64,000 bases of DNA from Hymenobacter psoromatis (GTDB lineage Bacteria > Bacteroidota > Bacteroidia > Cytophagales > Hymenobacteraceae): assembly GCA_001596155.1 (NCBI GenBank), contig CP014771.1, positions 1,674,001 to 1,738,000 of the forward strand. Reading direction: 5' to 3'. Within the stretch, counting starts at the first letter, position 1, and each line of letters starts with the position of its first letter. The notes beneath the pieces are model-generated. The model was not told the origin of the DNA. It ran no database searches and worked only from the letters and a program-made list of their open reading frames with translations. Both the position numbers and the translations under genes were made by a program. Positions 1 to 9,396 of the stretch are shown in pieces.

Positions 1-1
1 G

Positions 2-1000
2 AACGCTACCGACGCCACCCACCCCGGCACGGCGTATCTGTTTGACCGCCAGACCAAAAAGCTCACCCAACAGTACCAGACCCGGCCGCTGCTGCTCACC
101 GCCACGCTGGCCCCCATGACGGTGGTGCGCTACCGGTCGTCGGATGGCCTGGAAATTCCGGCCTACCTGACCCTACCGAAGGGGGTAGCGGCCAAGAATC
201 TGCCGGTCATCATTTTCCCGCACGGCGGGCCGTGGGGGCGCGATGCCTACGGCTACAACACCTACCACCAGTTTTTGGCCAACCGCGGCTACGCCGTGCT
301 CTCGCCTAATTTCCGGGCGAGCACCGGCTACGGCAAGAAATTCCTAAACGCGGGCAACAACGAGTGGGGCCAGAAAATGCAGGACGACCTGACCTGGGGC
401 GTGAAATATCTGGTGGCCCAGGGCATTGCCGACCCCCAGCGGGTGGGCATCATGGGCGGCTCGTATGGCGGCTACGCTACGCTGGCGGGGGTAGCTTTTA
501 CGCCCGACGTGTACGCGGCGGCGGTGGCCATCGTGGCCCCGTCGAACCTGATTACTCTGCTCAACTCCATTCCGGCCTATTGGGAGCCGATTCGCAAGCA
601 GTTTTATGAGCGCATGGGCGACCCTGGTACCGAGGCCGGCCGGGCCCAGCTCAAGCGCCAGTCGCCGCTTAACTCGGCCGATAAGATAAAAACGCCGCTC
701 ATGGTGGTGCAGGGCCTCAACGACCCGCGCGTGAACAAGGCCGAGGCCGACCAGATTGTCATTGCCCTGCGCGACCGCAACTACCCCGTGCAGTACCTGC
801 TGGCCCCCGACGAAGGCCACGGCTTTGCCCGCCCCATCAACAACCTGGCGATGATTGCGGCCTCCGAAAAATTCCTGGCCCAGTACCTGCACGGCCGCTA
901 CCAGCAGAGCATGACGCCCGCCGTGGCCCAGCGCCTGGCCGAAATCACCGTGGACCCCAAAACCGTGACGCTGGCCGCGCCGGGGGTAGTGAGCAAGTAG
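2..1000 (+). CDS. S9 family prolyl oligopeptidase-like peptidase (C-terminal part)
   Basis: The frame is open from base 2, so the gene starts before the window; the ATG at 116 is internal. The first ~35 residues look like the end of a beta-propeller, followed by an alpha/beta-hydrolase peptidase domain. The nucleophile is Ser in GGSYGG (codon at 471), the acid is Asp in LNDPR (722) and the His is in EGHGF (818), so the catalytic triad is complete. Family members are usually secreted or periplasmic and cleave short peptides after particular residues; substrate cannot be read here. The stop TAG follows a GGGGGTAG motif that codes for Gly-Val-Val. Confidence 0.9.
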   Translation, partial: NATDATHPGTAYLFDRQTKKLTQQYQTRPLLLTATLAPMTVVRYRSSDGLEIPAYLTLPKGVAAKNLPVIIFPHGGPWGRDAYGYNTYHQFLANRGYAVLSPNFRASTGYGKKFLNAGNNEWGQKMQDDLTWGVKYLVAQGIADPQRVGIMGGSYGGYATLAGVAFTPDVYAAAVAIVAPSNLITLLNSIPAYWEPIRKQFYERMGDPGTEAGRAQLKRQSPLNSADKIKTPLMVVQGLNDPRVNKAEADQIVIALRDRNYPVQYLLAPDEGHGFARPINNLAMIAASEKFLAQYLHGRYQQSMTPAVAQRLAEITVDPKTVTLAAPGVVSK

Positions 1001-1112
1001 CGTGGCAGAGGCAGGTATTTCTACCTGTTTTAGGTTATTTCCTTGGCGTCAAGTAGGTTAAGTGCTTGGCCTTCTACTAGATTTGCCGCTCACCTCACCC
1101 ATTCATCAGTAC

Positions 1113-1601
1113 ATGAAAAGCACCCTACCCCTCCTGGCTCTGGCCACGCTACTGGCGTTTGGCGCCGGCAACCCCCGCGTGCCCGCCCCTACCCGCCCCG
1201 CCGCGGCCGGGCCGACTAGCATGGTTGCTTTAACTCAACAGTTCGCCGAGGCCATGCAGCAGCAGGATGTGGCCAAAGCCACCGCCTGCCTGGCGAAGAA
1301 TGCGCGGCTGCTCGTCAACGTGTCGCCGGTGCTAAGCGGCCGGGATTCACTCAGCACTTACTGGCTCAAAAGGTCATTCAGCACCGATAGCAATTTGAAA
1401 TTCATTCCCCTACAAACGGGTGGCGACGCCACGATGGGTTACTCCACGGGCTATTACACCTATGACCTCAAGCCAACGGCTACCTACCCGAAAGGCGCCT
1501 CGGGGCACGGCTCTTTTATGAGCCTAGCCCACAAGGAAGGAGCTACCTGGCAGCTTACCTACGTGCACATAGCCGAAGAGCCTTATAAGGCCAATAAATA
1601 A
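1113..1601 (+). CDS. Secreted NTF2/SnoaL-like protein, paralogue 1
   Basis: Predicted 162 residues starting at ATG 1113, where a clear signal peptide begins (MKSTLPLLALATLLAFGAG); the in-frame ATG at 1062 would put a non-signal stretch in front. The mature part has the pattern of nuclear-transport-factor-2/DUF4440 domains: a helix with TQQFAEAMQQQD, then a beta-rich region ending in WQLTYVHIAEE. Function is unknown; such domains bind small molecules or act as adaptor folds. It is followed by a terminator and by a paralogue of the same length (1796-2284), a tandem duplication with clear divergence. Confidence 0.75.
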   Translation: MKSTLPLLALATLLAFGAGNPRVPAPTRPAAAGPTSMVALTQQFAEAMQQQDVAKATACLAKNARLLVNVSPVLSGRDSLSTYWLKRSFSTDSNLKFIPLQTGGDATMGYSTGYYTYDLKPTATYPKGASGHGSFMSLAHKEGATWQLTYVHIAEEPYKANK

Positions 1602-1621
1602 CGACTACATTTTTAGCGACG

Positions 1622-1659
1622 AAAAGCTGCTGGGAGTTCGCCTGCCAGCAGCTTTTTTT
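1622..1659 (+). terminator. Rho-independent terminator
   Basis: Stem AAAGCTGCTGG / CCAGCAGCTTT with a loop of about 11 nt, followed by a run of T. It lies directly after the first NTF2-like gene. Confidence 0.85.
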
Positions 1660-1795
1660 CACACGGTTTTAACGGGCCTGTACAAGTAGTGCGGTAAGCC
1701 AGGCAGTTTTATGTGGCTTACACATTCGTTTCATGGCTAGCAAGTCAACTTTTTGGTTTTCTGACACTTTTACCACCCACCCCCTTTTTCTACCC

Positions 1796-2284
1796 ATGAA
1801 GAACTCCCTACCCCTCCTGGCGCTGACTACGCTACTATGTGCTTGCTCCAGCAACGCGGGCACGCCACCGGCTGAGGCTACCGCCTCTACCAGCACCCTG
1901 GCAGCTACCACTGTCGGCGAGCAGTTTTTGGAGGCGCTTACAAAAGAAGATTCTATTAAAGTAAAGGAACTTCTATCTAACCATATAGTGATGCTTGGGT
2001 CGTCTGCGAAACAGCGGATAACCGGCAAAGACTCAGTTGCTACTTCCTTTTTTGGGAAGAAAACCGCCAGCAATTTCAAAGCTATGCCAGTAGCCAAGAG
2101 CGGTGATGCTAATATGGTCTACTACACCGGCTTTTACTCCCAAGATATATTGCCCTCGGCCAAATACAAACAGGGCGGGGTTGGCACCGGCTCTTATATG
2201 CTGATTGCCCGCAAAGACAACAAGAACGACTGGAAGGTTAGCTACCTGCATGTCGCCCAAACTCCCTTGCAACTAAATAAGTAG
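1796..2284 (+). CDS. NTF2/SnoaL-like lipoprotein, paralogue 2
   Basis: 162 residues from ATG 1796. The N-terminus MKNSLPLLALTTLLCAC has a hydrophobic core and a lipobox-like LCAC, so this copy is probably a lipoprotein, whereas paralogue 1 lacks the cysteine. The body mirrors paralogue 1: VGEQFLEALTKEDS, TGKDSVATSFF, a Tyr-rich TGFYSQD segment and the WKVSYLHVAQ end. The sequence is richer in A/T codons than paralogue 1, which suggests either older divergence or separate acquisition. An in-frame ATG at 1733 lies upstream of the signal and was not used. Confidence 0.75.
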   Translation: MKNSLPLLALTTLLCACSSNAGTPPAEATASTSTLAATTVGEQFLEALTKEDSIKVKELLSNHIVMLGSSAKQRITGKDSVATSFFGKKTASNFKAMPVAKSGDANMVYYTGFYSQDILPSAKYKQGGVGTGSYMLIARKDNKNDWKVSYLHVAQTPLQLNK

Positions 2285-2307
2285 CACCCGATAGCTACGC
2301 TGGCCTG

Positions 2308-2346
2308 AAGGCTGCTGGTAATTAACTTACCAGCAGCCTTTTGCTT
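2308..2346 (+). terminator. Rho-independent terminator
   Basis: Perfect stem AAGGCTGCTGGTAA / TTACCAGCAGCCTT with a short loop, then TTGCTTT. It ends the second NTF2-like gene and sits 15 bp from the stop of the convergent ATL gene. Confidence 0.85.
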
Positions 2347-2362
2347 TAAATAAGGGGCGGCC

Positions 2363-2752
2363 CTACCCCAGCTCCACGCTCGGGTCCCAATATAGCTTTT
2401 TAAACTCGACCACTACGTCGTCTTCCACGCGCACGCCTTCGGCTTCGAGGCGTTCCTGCATCGCGGAGGGGGTAGGGAAATGGTGCCGCCCCGTGAGCTG
2501 CCCCAGCCGATTCACGACGCGGTGGGCGGGCACGGGCGCGTCTTTTTGGTGGGTAGCAGCATCCAGGTTGGAGGCCATGAGGGCGTAGCCCACGGCCCGC
2601 GAGCCGTGCCGGGCACCTAAATAATGCGCGATGGCCCCGTAGCTGGTGACGCGGCCCGGCGGCACCAGGCGCACCACCTCGTGCACGTCGGCAAAGTAGT
2701 TGCGCTCGGTGGGGGGGGTAGAGACGGGCGGCGGGGCGGCGGGTTTCTTCAT
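2363..2752 (-). CDS. Alkyltransferase-like protein (MGMT/Ogt fold, no active Cys)
   Basis: 129 residues matching the DNA-binding domain of O6-alkylguanine-DNA alkyltransferases: VPPGRVTSYGAIA (helix-turn-helix region with Tyr38), SRAVG (arginine finger Arg52) and the active-site loop VPAHRVVN. In true MGMT this loop is PCHRV; here Ala76 replaces the acceptor Cys. That is the hallmark of alkyltransferase-like (ATL) proteins, which bind O6-alkylguanine lesions and pass them to nucleotide-excision repair rather than removing the alkyl group themselves. It is a single gene, convergent with the NTF2-like pair. Confidence 0.88.
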   Translation of the reverse strand: MKKPAAPPPVSTPPTERNYFADVHEVVRLVPPGRVTSYGAIAHYLGARHGSRAVGYALMASNLDAATHQKDAPVPAHRVVNRLGQLTGRHHFPTPSAMQERLEAEGVRVEDDVVVEFKKLYWDPSVELG

Positions 2753-2804
2753 GGGCTAAAAATACGGAGCCGGCGGCGCAACCCGCGGGCCGGGCGGCGC
2801 GTCA

Positions 2805-2833
2805 TTGCGCCCGCGCACTGAACCCGACCTTTG
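2805..2833 (+). promoter_or_regulatory. Candidate Bacteroidota-type promoter of the RND operon
   Basis: TTG at 2805, 18-bp spacer, then GACCTTTG at 2826. This differs by one base from the Bacteroidota -7 element TAnnTTTG. It lies 77 bp before the adaptor ATG. The same GACCTTTG hexamer-core occurs before the TonB receptor at 13294. Confidence 0.45.
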
Positions 2834-2910
2834 GGCTCGCTGTTGACTGCCTCCCACCTGGCCACCCGCGTTTAGTCGCGCTGGCTGCTGCGTATCACCT
2901 TCTTCCGTTT

Positions 2911-3975
2911 ATGCGTTTTTTTTCTGCGGCCCCGCTCCTCATCGCCAGCACCGCGCTGGCCCTGCTGGCCGGCTGCCACGCCAAACCCGACGACGCCAAA
3001 GGCGGCAAGGGCGGCAAAAAAGATAGTGGCCCCGCCCTGGTCGATGTGCTGGTGGCCCGGCCCACGGCCGTGACCGACTCCATCGAAGCCAACGGCGCGG
3101 TGGTGGCCAACGACTACGTGGAGCTGCACCCCGAAGTGAGCGGCCGCCTCACCTTCCTGAATGTGCCGGAGGGCCACCATGTGAGTAAGGGCACCATTAT
3201 TGCCCGCATCAACGATGCCGACTTGCAGGCTAACCTGCAGAAAACCCACGCTTTGCTGCAAGTGTCGCGCCTCTCGCAGGACCGCCTCGAAAAGCTGCTG
3301 AAAGTGCAGGGCGTGAACCAGGCCGACTACGACCTGGCCGTGAGCCAAGTGCGCAGCAACGAGGCTGACGCCGCCTACACCCAGGCCATGCTGGCCAAGA
3401 CCGTCATTCGAGCGCCTTTCGCCGGCGTTATGGGCCTGCGCCAGGTGAGCCCCGGTGCCTACGTCACGCCCACTACCATCATCGCTACCCTCCAGGCCGA
3501 TACCAAGCTCAAGGTCGATTTTACGCTGCCTGAGGCCAGCGGCGGCCTGGTGCACCCCGGCTCGGTGGTGACGGTGCAGCTGACTGGCAACCCATCGCGC
3601 CGCTACCAGGCCACGGTTATCGCCCAGGAAAGCCAGGTCAACCAAACCACCCGCAACAAGACCGTGCGTGCCCAGCTGCCGGCCGGCGCAATAGCCAGCC
3701 CCGGCGCTTTTGCCCGCGTGAGCGTGCCCACCGGCGCGGCCCGCCGCAGCGTGCTGCTGCCCACCAACGCCATCATGCCCGGCGATAAGTCGGACCAGGT
3801 GGTGGTGGTTCAACACGGCAAGGCCACGATGCGCGACGTGCGCACCGGCGACCGCCAGCAGGACCAGATTGCCATCGTGAGCGGCCTCGTGGCCGGCGAT
3901 TCGGTGGTGACGAATGGCGTGCTGTTCACCCAGCCGGGCAAGCCGGTGAAAGTGCGGCAGGCGAAGGGTCAATAA
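2911..3975 (+). CDS. RND efflux periplasmic adaptor (membrane fusion protein)
   Basis: 354-residue lipoprotein: signal peptide with lipobox LLAGC, then a Lys/Gly-rich linker. The family order follows: a lipoyl half (VELHPEVSGRLTFLNVPEGHHVSKG), a helical hairpin (~110-150), the second lipoyl half (VIRAPFAGVMGLRQVSPGAYV), and beta-barrel and membrane-proximal domains. It links the inner-membrane pump to the outer-membrane channel in drug or metal efflux. It is first in an operon with the pump (4179) and TolC protein (7331); a 55-bp palindrome separates it from the pump gene. Confidence 0.93.
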   Translation: MRFFSAAPLLIASTALALLAGCHAKPDDAKGGKGGKKDSGPALVDVLVARPTAVTDSIEANGAVVANDYVELHPEVSGRLTFLNVPEGHHVSKGTIIARINDADLQANLQKTHALLQVSRLSQDRLEKLLKVQGVNQADYDLAVSQVRSNEADAAYTQAMLAKTVIRAPFAGVMGLRQVSPGAYVTPTTIIATLQADTKLKVDFTLPEASGGLVHPGSVVTVQLTGNPSRRYQATVIAQESQVNQTTRNKTVRAQLPAGAIASPGAFARVSVPTGAARRSVLLPTNAIMPGDKSDQVVVVQHGKATMRDVRTGDRQQDQIAIVSGLVAGDSVVTNGVLFTQPGKPVKVRQAKGQ

Positions 3976-3977
3976 AC

Positions 3978-4163
3978 CGTTCTGGCGTTCGCCTCACCCC
4001 CCGGCCCCCTCTCCGAAAAGGAGAGGGGGAGCCACGGAAGAGAAGGAGCTATCTATTGCCTATATATTTAAAGAAAAAGGTTATTCCCAGCAGCTGTTAA
4101 ATCGTCCAGCTCCCCCTCTCCTTTTCGGAGAGGGGGCCGGGGGGTGAGGCGAACGCCAGAACG
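3978..4163 (+). repeat. Long perfect palindrome inside the RND operon
   Basis: The arm at 3978-4032 is the exact reverse complement of the arm at 4109-4163 (55 of 55 by eye), separated by a 76-bp A/T-richer loop. The core of the arm is CCTCACCCCCCGGCCCCCTC. It starts 2 bp after the adaptor stop and ends 15 bp before the pump ATG, so the operon mRNA would carry a very stable hairpin. The palindrome at 37774-37972 has the same core. Confidence 0.9.
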
Positions 4164-4178
4164 ACAATTTTATCAACT

Positions 4179-7100
4179 ATGAACATCTCCGAGCTATCCC
4201 TAAAACGGCCCGTGCTGGCGACGGTGCTCAACCTGCTGCTGATACTTTTCGGGGGGGTAGGGTTTTCGTTTCTGGCCCTGCGCGACTACCCGGCCATCGA
4301 CCCGCCGATTATCAGCGTCAATACCGCCTACACGGGGGCCAACGCCGACGTGATTGAAAACCAGATAACGGAGCCGCTGGAAAAGCAGATTAACGGCATT
4401 CCGGGCATTAAGTCCATTACCAGCAGCTCGTCGCTGGGCAGCAGCAACATCACGGTTGAGTTTAACCTGGGCGTTGATTTGGAGGCCGCCGCCTCCGACG
4501 TGCGCGACAAGGTGGGCCAGGGCGTGCGCTCGCTGCCGCAGGATATTGACGCGCCGCCAGTAGTGTCGAAGTCGGACGCCAACTCCGACTTTATCCTCAT
4601 TCTGGCCGTGCAGAGCCACACCAAAAGCCTGCTGGAGCTGAGTGATTTTGCCGAAAACAACTTGCAGCAGCGCTTCCAGACCATCAACGGGGTGTCGGCC
4701 ATCAACATCTTTGGGCAGCAGCGCTACGCCATGCGCCTGTGGCTGGACCCGGCCAAGATGGACGCCTTCCAGGTGTCGTTCACCAATGTGCAGCAGGCCC
4801 TGAACGCCGAGAACGTGGAGGTGCCGGTGGGTAAAATCTACGGCGGCAACACCGAGTTGACTATCCGCACGATGGCCCGCTTCACCACCGAGGAGCAATT
4901 CCGCAACCTCATTCTGCGAGAAGATTCCAAGGGCATCGTGCGCCTCGGCGACGTGGCGCGGGTGGTGCTGGGCCCCGAAAACTATGAGCAGAGCTGGAAG
5001 CTAAACGGCGCCTACGCCGTGGGCCTGGCCATTATCCCGCAGCCGGGTACCAACTACGTGCAGATTGCCGACGAATTCAACAAGCGCCTGGCCGAGGTGC
5101 TGAAGGAGAATAAGTCTGACATTGAGATGCGGGTAATTGTGGACAACACCAAGATTGTGCGCAACTCGATTGACGAAGTGATGGAAACCCTGGCCATTTC
5201 CTTCGGGCTGGTGGTGCTGGTTATCTTCTTCTTCTTCCGCAACTGGCTCACGGCCCTGCGCCCGCTCATCGACATTCCGATTTCGCTGATTGCCACGTTT
5301 TTCGTGATGTATCTGGCGGGCTTCACCATCAATATTCTGACGCTGCTGGGCATTGTGCTGGCCACCGGCCTGGTAGTGGACGACGGTATTGTGGTGACGG
5401 AGAACATTTTCCGTAAGCTCGAAGAGGGCATGAACATCAAGGACGCGGCGCGCGAGGGTAGCAAGGAGATTTTCTTCGCCGTTATCGCCACCTCGCTCAC
5501 GCTGGCGGTGGTGTTCCTGCCCGTCATTTTTCTGGAAGGCTTCACGGGGCGCTTGTTCCGCGAGTTTGGGGTGGTGGTGGCGGGTGCGGTGCTGATTTCG
5601 GCCTTCGTGTCGCTCACCATCACGCCGGTGCTCAACGTGGTGCTGCACCGCGAAAGCGGCAAGGAGGGCGGCAGCGGCCACGGCCGGTTTTATGACAAGA
5701 CCGAGCCGTTTTTCCAGGGCATGGAAAGCTGGTACGGGCGCATCGTGGGCAAGTTTCTGCGGGTGCGGGCGCTGGCCTGGGTGGTGGTGGCGGCCTGCGC
5801 GGGCATCATTTTCTTCGTTGGCCGGGGCATTCCAACCGAGCTGGCCCCGCTGGAAGACCGCAGCAGCGTGCGCCTGGTGCTGACCGGGCCGGAGGGCACG
5901 AGCTTTAGCGCAATGGAGAAAATCAGCGACCAGGTGGCCGCCTTTGTGCGCGACTCAGTGCCCGAGAACGACTTTGTTTTTTCGCGCACGCCCGCCGGCA
6001 GCAGCACCAACACCTCGCAGGTGCGCACCGGCCTGGTGCCGCCCGACCAGCGCAAGCGCACCCAGGACCAGATAGCTAAGTACCTGACCAAGGCCACCAA
6101 GCGCTTCAACGACGCCCGCATTTTTGTGGTGCAGGAGCAGACCATTGCCGTGGGCTCGGGCTCGAAGAGCAGCGTGCCGGTGCAGTTCGTGCTGCAAACC
6201 ACTGATTTGGCCAGTATCCGCGAAGCCCTACCCCGGTTCCTGGCCGCCGCCCGGCAAGACCCGACCTTCCAGAACGTGGATGCCAACCTCAAATTCAACA
6301 AGCCCGAGGTGCAGCTGACGTTTGACCGTCTCAAAATCAGGGATTTGGGCCTGACCACGCAAGACGTGGCCGCCGCCGTGCAGGGCGCGTTTGGGGGTAG
6401 GCGCATGGCGTATTTCCTGCGCGATGGCCGGCAGTACCAGGTCATTGGCCAGGTGGACCGCGACGCCCGCAGCGCGCCCAACGACATCACCCGCCTCTAC
6501 GTGACCAACAACCGGGGCGAGAGCATTCCGCTGTCGGCAGTAGTGCATCAGGTCGAAAACTCGAACCCGGCCACGCTTTATCACTTCAACCGTTTCAAGG
6601 CGGCCACCATCTCGGCGCAGCTGGCCGAAGGCAAAACCGTGGGCGACGGCGTGAAGGCTATGCAGGCCATTGCCGATAAAGTGCTGGACCCCACCGTTTT
6701 TCAAACGGCCCTCACCGGCTCCTCGCGCGACTTTGCCGAGAGCGCGGGCAACACCACGTTTGCGTTTTTGTTGGCTTTGGTGCTGATTTATTTGCTGCTG
6801 GCGGCGCAGTTTGAGAGCTTCCGCGACCCGCTCATCATTCTTATCACGGTGCCGCTGGCGCTGGCCGGCGCGCTGCTCAGCCTGTGGGCAATGGGCCAGA
6901 CGCTCAATATTTTCTCGCAAATCGGGATGATTATGCTGATTGGCCTCGTGACAAAAAATGGCATTCTCATCGTGGAGTTTGCCAACCACCAGCGCGATGC
7001 CGGCCTGCCCCTGCGCGAGGCCGTGCGCCTGGCCGCTCAGCAGCGCCTGCGTCCCATCCTGATGACCTCGCTGGCCACCGCGCTCGGCGCCCTACCCATT

Positions 7101-7289
7101 GCCCTGAGCCTGGGCGCGGCCAGCACCAGCCGCAAGCCGCTGGGCATCGTTATCGTGGGCGGCATTCTGTTCTCGCTGGTGCTCACGCTGTTGGTCATCC
7201 CGGCTATTTATACCTTTATCGCTAAAGAGAAAAAACCGGAGGCTTTGGAGGAAGTGCCGGTTTCGGAGCCGGTTGAAGTTACCGCCTAA
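4179..7289 (+). CDS. RND efflux pump, inner-membrane permease (HAE1/AcrB-like)
   Basis: 1036 residues, the usual length for an AcrB/MexB-type proton antiporter. It begins with a first transmembrane helix (RPVLATVLNLLLILFGG), then porter subdomains, and has the TM4 proton-relay pair in GLVVDDGIVV. Twelve membrane segments are visible in two sets of six, with a second periplasmic loop between and the repeat motif GLVTKNGILIVEF near TM10-11. It exports hydrophobic compounds through the TolC partner. It is the second gene of the adaptor-pump-TolC operon, and the TolC gene follows within 42 bp. Confidence 0.95.
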   Translation: MNISELSLKRPVLATVLNLLLILFGGVGFSFLALRDYPAIDPPIISVNTAYTGANADVIENQITEPLEKQINGIPGIKSITSSSSLGSSNITVEFNLGVDLEAAASDVRDKVGQGVRSLPQDIDAPPVVSKSDANSDFILILAVQSHTKSLLELSDFAENNLQQRFQTINGVSAINIFGQQRYAMRLWLDPAKMDAFQVSFTNVQQALNAENVEVPVGKIYGGNTELTIRTMARFTTEEQFRNLILREDSKGIVRLGDVARVVLGPENYEQSWKLNGAYAVGLAIIPQPGTNYVQIADEFNKRLAEVLKENKSDIEMRVIVDNTKIVRNSIDEVMETLAISFGLVVLVIFFFFRNWLTALRPLIDIPISLIATFFVMYLAGFTINILTLLGIVLATGLVVDDGIVVTENIFRKLEEGMNIKDAAREGSKEIFFAVIATSLTLAVVFLPVIFLEGFTGRLFREFGVVVAGAVLISAFVSLTITPVLNVVLHRESGKEGGSGHGRFYDKTEPFFQGMESWYGRIVGKFLRVRALAWVVVAACAGIIFFVGRGIPTELAPLEDRSSVRLVLTGPEGTSFSAMEKISDQVAAFVRDSVPENDFVFSRTPAGSSTNTSQVRTGLVPPDQRKRTQDQIAKYLTKATKRFNDARIFVVQEQTIAVGSGSKSSVPVQFVLQTTDLASIREALPRFLAAARQDPTFQNVDANLKFNKPEVQLTFDRLKIRDLGLTTQDVAAAVQGAFGGRRMAYFLRDGRQYQVIGQVDRDARSAPNDITRLYVTNNRGESIPLSAVVHQVENSNPATLYHFNRFKAATISAQLAEGKTVGDGVKAMQAIADKVLDPTVFQTALTGSSRDFAESAGNTTFAFLLALVLIYLLLAAQFESFRDPLIILITVPLALAGALLSLWAMGQTLNIFSQIGMIMLIGLVTKNGILIVEFANHQRDAGLPLREAVRLAAQQRLRPILMTSLATALGALPIALSLGAASTSRKPLGIVIVGGILFSLVLTLLVIPAIYTFIAKEKKPEALEEVPVSEPVEVTA

Positions 7290-7330
7290 CGGTGTACCTA
7301 ACCCCCGCGCCAAAACATTGCTACGAATTC

Positions 7331-8677
7331 ATGAAATTCCTACTAGTAAGCCTGTTAGCTCTTTTTACCAGCCTGCTCGGCTTAGCTCAGCAAGCGCCCT
7401 CGGTGCCCGCGCCCGCCGTGGCGGCCAACCCGCCCGCGCCCGTGCTTACGCTGCACGAAGCCCTGCAAACAGCGCTCAAGAATAGCCTCGACCTGCAGAT
7501 TGGGCAAAACACGGTGGAGGTGCAGCGGCTGCAAAATACGCTGGGCTTCGCGGGCGGCTTGCCGACGCTGGCGCTCACGGCCAACAACAACGTGGTTATC
7601 AACAATACCCAGCAGGAGTTTAACACGGGCTTGTCGCGCAATGCGACCGGGGCGCGCAACACGCAGTACAATACGGGCCTGGCGGGCACCTACTTGCTGT
7701 ATAATGGCGGCTACGTGGTGGCCAACCGCAAGCGGCTCGATGAGTTACAGCAAATCAGCGAGCTGCAGCTCAACTCAATTGTGCAGAATGTGCTGGCCGA
7801 TGTGAGTCTGAAATACTACGCCGTGGTGCAGCAGCAGCGCTATATCCGCACGCTGGAAGCTTCCACGGAAGTATCGCGCCAGAAGCTGCGCCTCATTGAC
7901 GCCCGGCAGGCGGTGGGCCTGGCCAATAATGCCGATAAGTTTCAGGCGCAGCTCGACCTCAACGCGCAGCTCGAAACGCAGCAGCAGCAGGCCCTGGCTG
8001 CCCAGCAGGCCACGGCCGATTTGCTGCGCGCGCTCACCCTGAACCTGGATACGCCCATCGCGGTAGAGGATTCAATTCCGGTGGACCGCAATCTGCACTG
8101 GGCTGCTATTGAAACCTCGTTGGTACACAACCCCGCCCTGCTGGCCGCCGACCGCCAGGTGCGCGTGAATGAGCTGCTGGTGCGCGTGGCCCGCGCCAAT
8201 CGCTACCCCGCCATTGGCCTGAACGCGGGCAGCAACTTTGCCCGCAGCCAGAACGCAGTGGGTACCACGCTCTTCAACCAGAGCTACGGCCCCTACGCCG
8301 GCTTTGGCCTGACCCTACCCCTCTACTCGGGCGGCGTGAACAAGCGCCTGGTGGACGTGGCCCGCGTGAACACCAAAACGGCGGAATTGCAGCTCCAAGC
8401 CTTGCAGCAAAACTACCAGCTCAACGCCCACAAAGCCTGGGAAGCCTACCAGCAGCAGCTCGCCTCGGTAGCCATCGCCGAGCAGAGCTACGTCACGGCG
8501 CGCCAGCTTCTGAAGCTGGTGCAGATGCGCCTCGATGCCGGCCTTTCCACGCTGGTGGATGTGAAGCTGGCCCAGCAGAGCTTCGAGGATGCCGGCTACC
8601 GCCTGACGAATTATCGCTACGCCGCCAAGTCGGCCGAGATAACCTTGCGGCAACTGGCGGCGCTGCTCACGCCGTAA
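7331..8677 (+). CDS. TolC family outer-membrane efflux protein
   Basis: 448 residues from ATG 7331, where a signal peptide starts (MKFLLVSLLALFTSLLGLAQ); the upstream in-frame ATG at 7292 overlaps the pump end and lacks this signal. Two OEP repeats are visible, with typical phrases LTLHEALQTALKNSLDLQIG, LTLPLYSGGVNKRLVDVARV and LDAGLSTLVDVKLAQQSFEDA. Family members form trimeric channels across the outer membrane. It closes the RND operon. A GGGGGGTAGGG motif follows the stop directly; no clear terminator was seen. Confidence 0.93.
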   Translation: MKFLLVSLLALFTSLLGLAQQAPSVPAPAVAANPPAPVLTLHEALQTALKNSLDLQIGQNTVEVQRLQNTLGFAGGLPTLALTANNNVVINNTQQEFNTGLSRNATGARNTQYNTGLAGTYLLYNGGYVVANRKRLDELQQISELQLNSIVQNVLADVSLKYYAVVQQQRYIRTLEASTEVSRQKLRLIDARQAVGLANNADKFQAQLDLNAQLETQQQQALAAQQATADLLRALTLNLDTPIAVEDSIPVDRNLHWAAIETSLVHNPALLAADRQVRVNELLVRVARANRYPAIGLNAGSNFARSQNAVGTTLFNQSYGPYAGFGLTLPLYSGGVNKRLVDVARVNTKTAELQLQALQQNYQLNAHKAWEAYQQQLASVAIAEQSYVTARQLLKLVQMRLDAGLSTLVDVKLAQQSFEDAGYRLTNYRYAAKSAEITLRQLAALLTP

Positions 8678-8867
8678 GGGGGGGTAGGGAATACTGACGA
8701 ATGACGCGTGACTAACTGCTTCCAGGCCGCGCCGAGTCCGCGCATTTTACCCCTTTCTTCTGTGAGAATTACGGGGCTGGTCCCCGCCGCCGCCTGGGTT
8801 GTTTGATTTGGGTAAGCTTTCGTTTGAAAGGGGTAAGCCGCCCACTAGGACGCGCTGCTACTTTTCA

Positions 8868-9396
8868 AGCTTTCGAAATCAACGTGTTCGGGGCGCTGAA
8901 CGTGGTGCGGCGGGCGCTGCCGCACCTGCGCCGGCAGGGGGCCGGCCACATCATCAACCTTTCTTGCATTGCCGGCCTGGCCCCGCTGCCCGGCTGGGGC
9001 CTCTACTCCGCCACCAAGTTTGCGCTGGAAGGCTGGTCGGAGTCGCTGGCGCAGGAAGTGGCGTCGTTTGGCCTAAAGGTGACCGTAGTGGAGCTGGGCG
9101 GCCTGCGCACCAACTTTCTCACGCCGGAGGCGCTGACGATGGCCCGGCAGCCGCTGCCGGCCTACGCGCACATCCGCACCGCGCACGCCCAGTTGCTCAC
9201 GAAGAATGGACAGCAAATCGGCGACCCGGACAAAGCGGCCGATGCCATTATGCGCGTGGCGGCGGCGGCGCAGCCCCCGCTCCGCTTAGTGCTCGGCACC
9301 GATGCCTACGAGCGGGCGCAGCAGCACTTGCACACGCAGCAGCAGGTGCTTTCGGCCTGGCAAAGCGTGTCCACGGCTATCGGCTTTGAGGAGTAG
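8868..9396 (+). pseudogene. 5'-truncated short-chain dehydrogenase (SDR)
   Basis: Homology to classical SDRs begins abruptly at about 8868 with FEINVFGALNVVRRALPHL and runs to the C-terminus; the Rossmann GxxxGxG and NNAG parts are absent. The sequence upstream (8690-8867) shows no SDR signal. Tyr and Lys of the YxxxK motif are present (LYSATKFA). The residue 13 before Tyr, normally the catalytic Ser, is Cys (NLSC). Loss of the cofactor-binding half and of the serine argue for a decaying remnant. An ORF from 8803 could still be translated as a 197-residue protein. Confidence 0.75.

Noticed and set aside
2872..3972. 366-residue antisense frame over the RND adaptor
   Set aside because: Shadow of a well-supported gene; His/Gly-rich composition without motifs.
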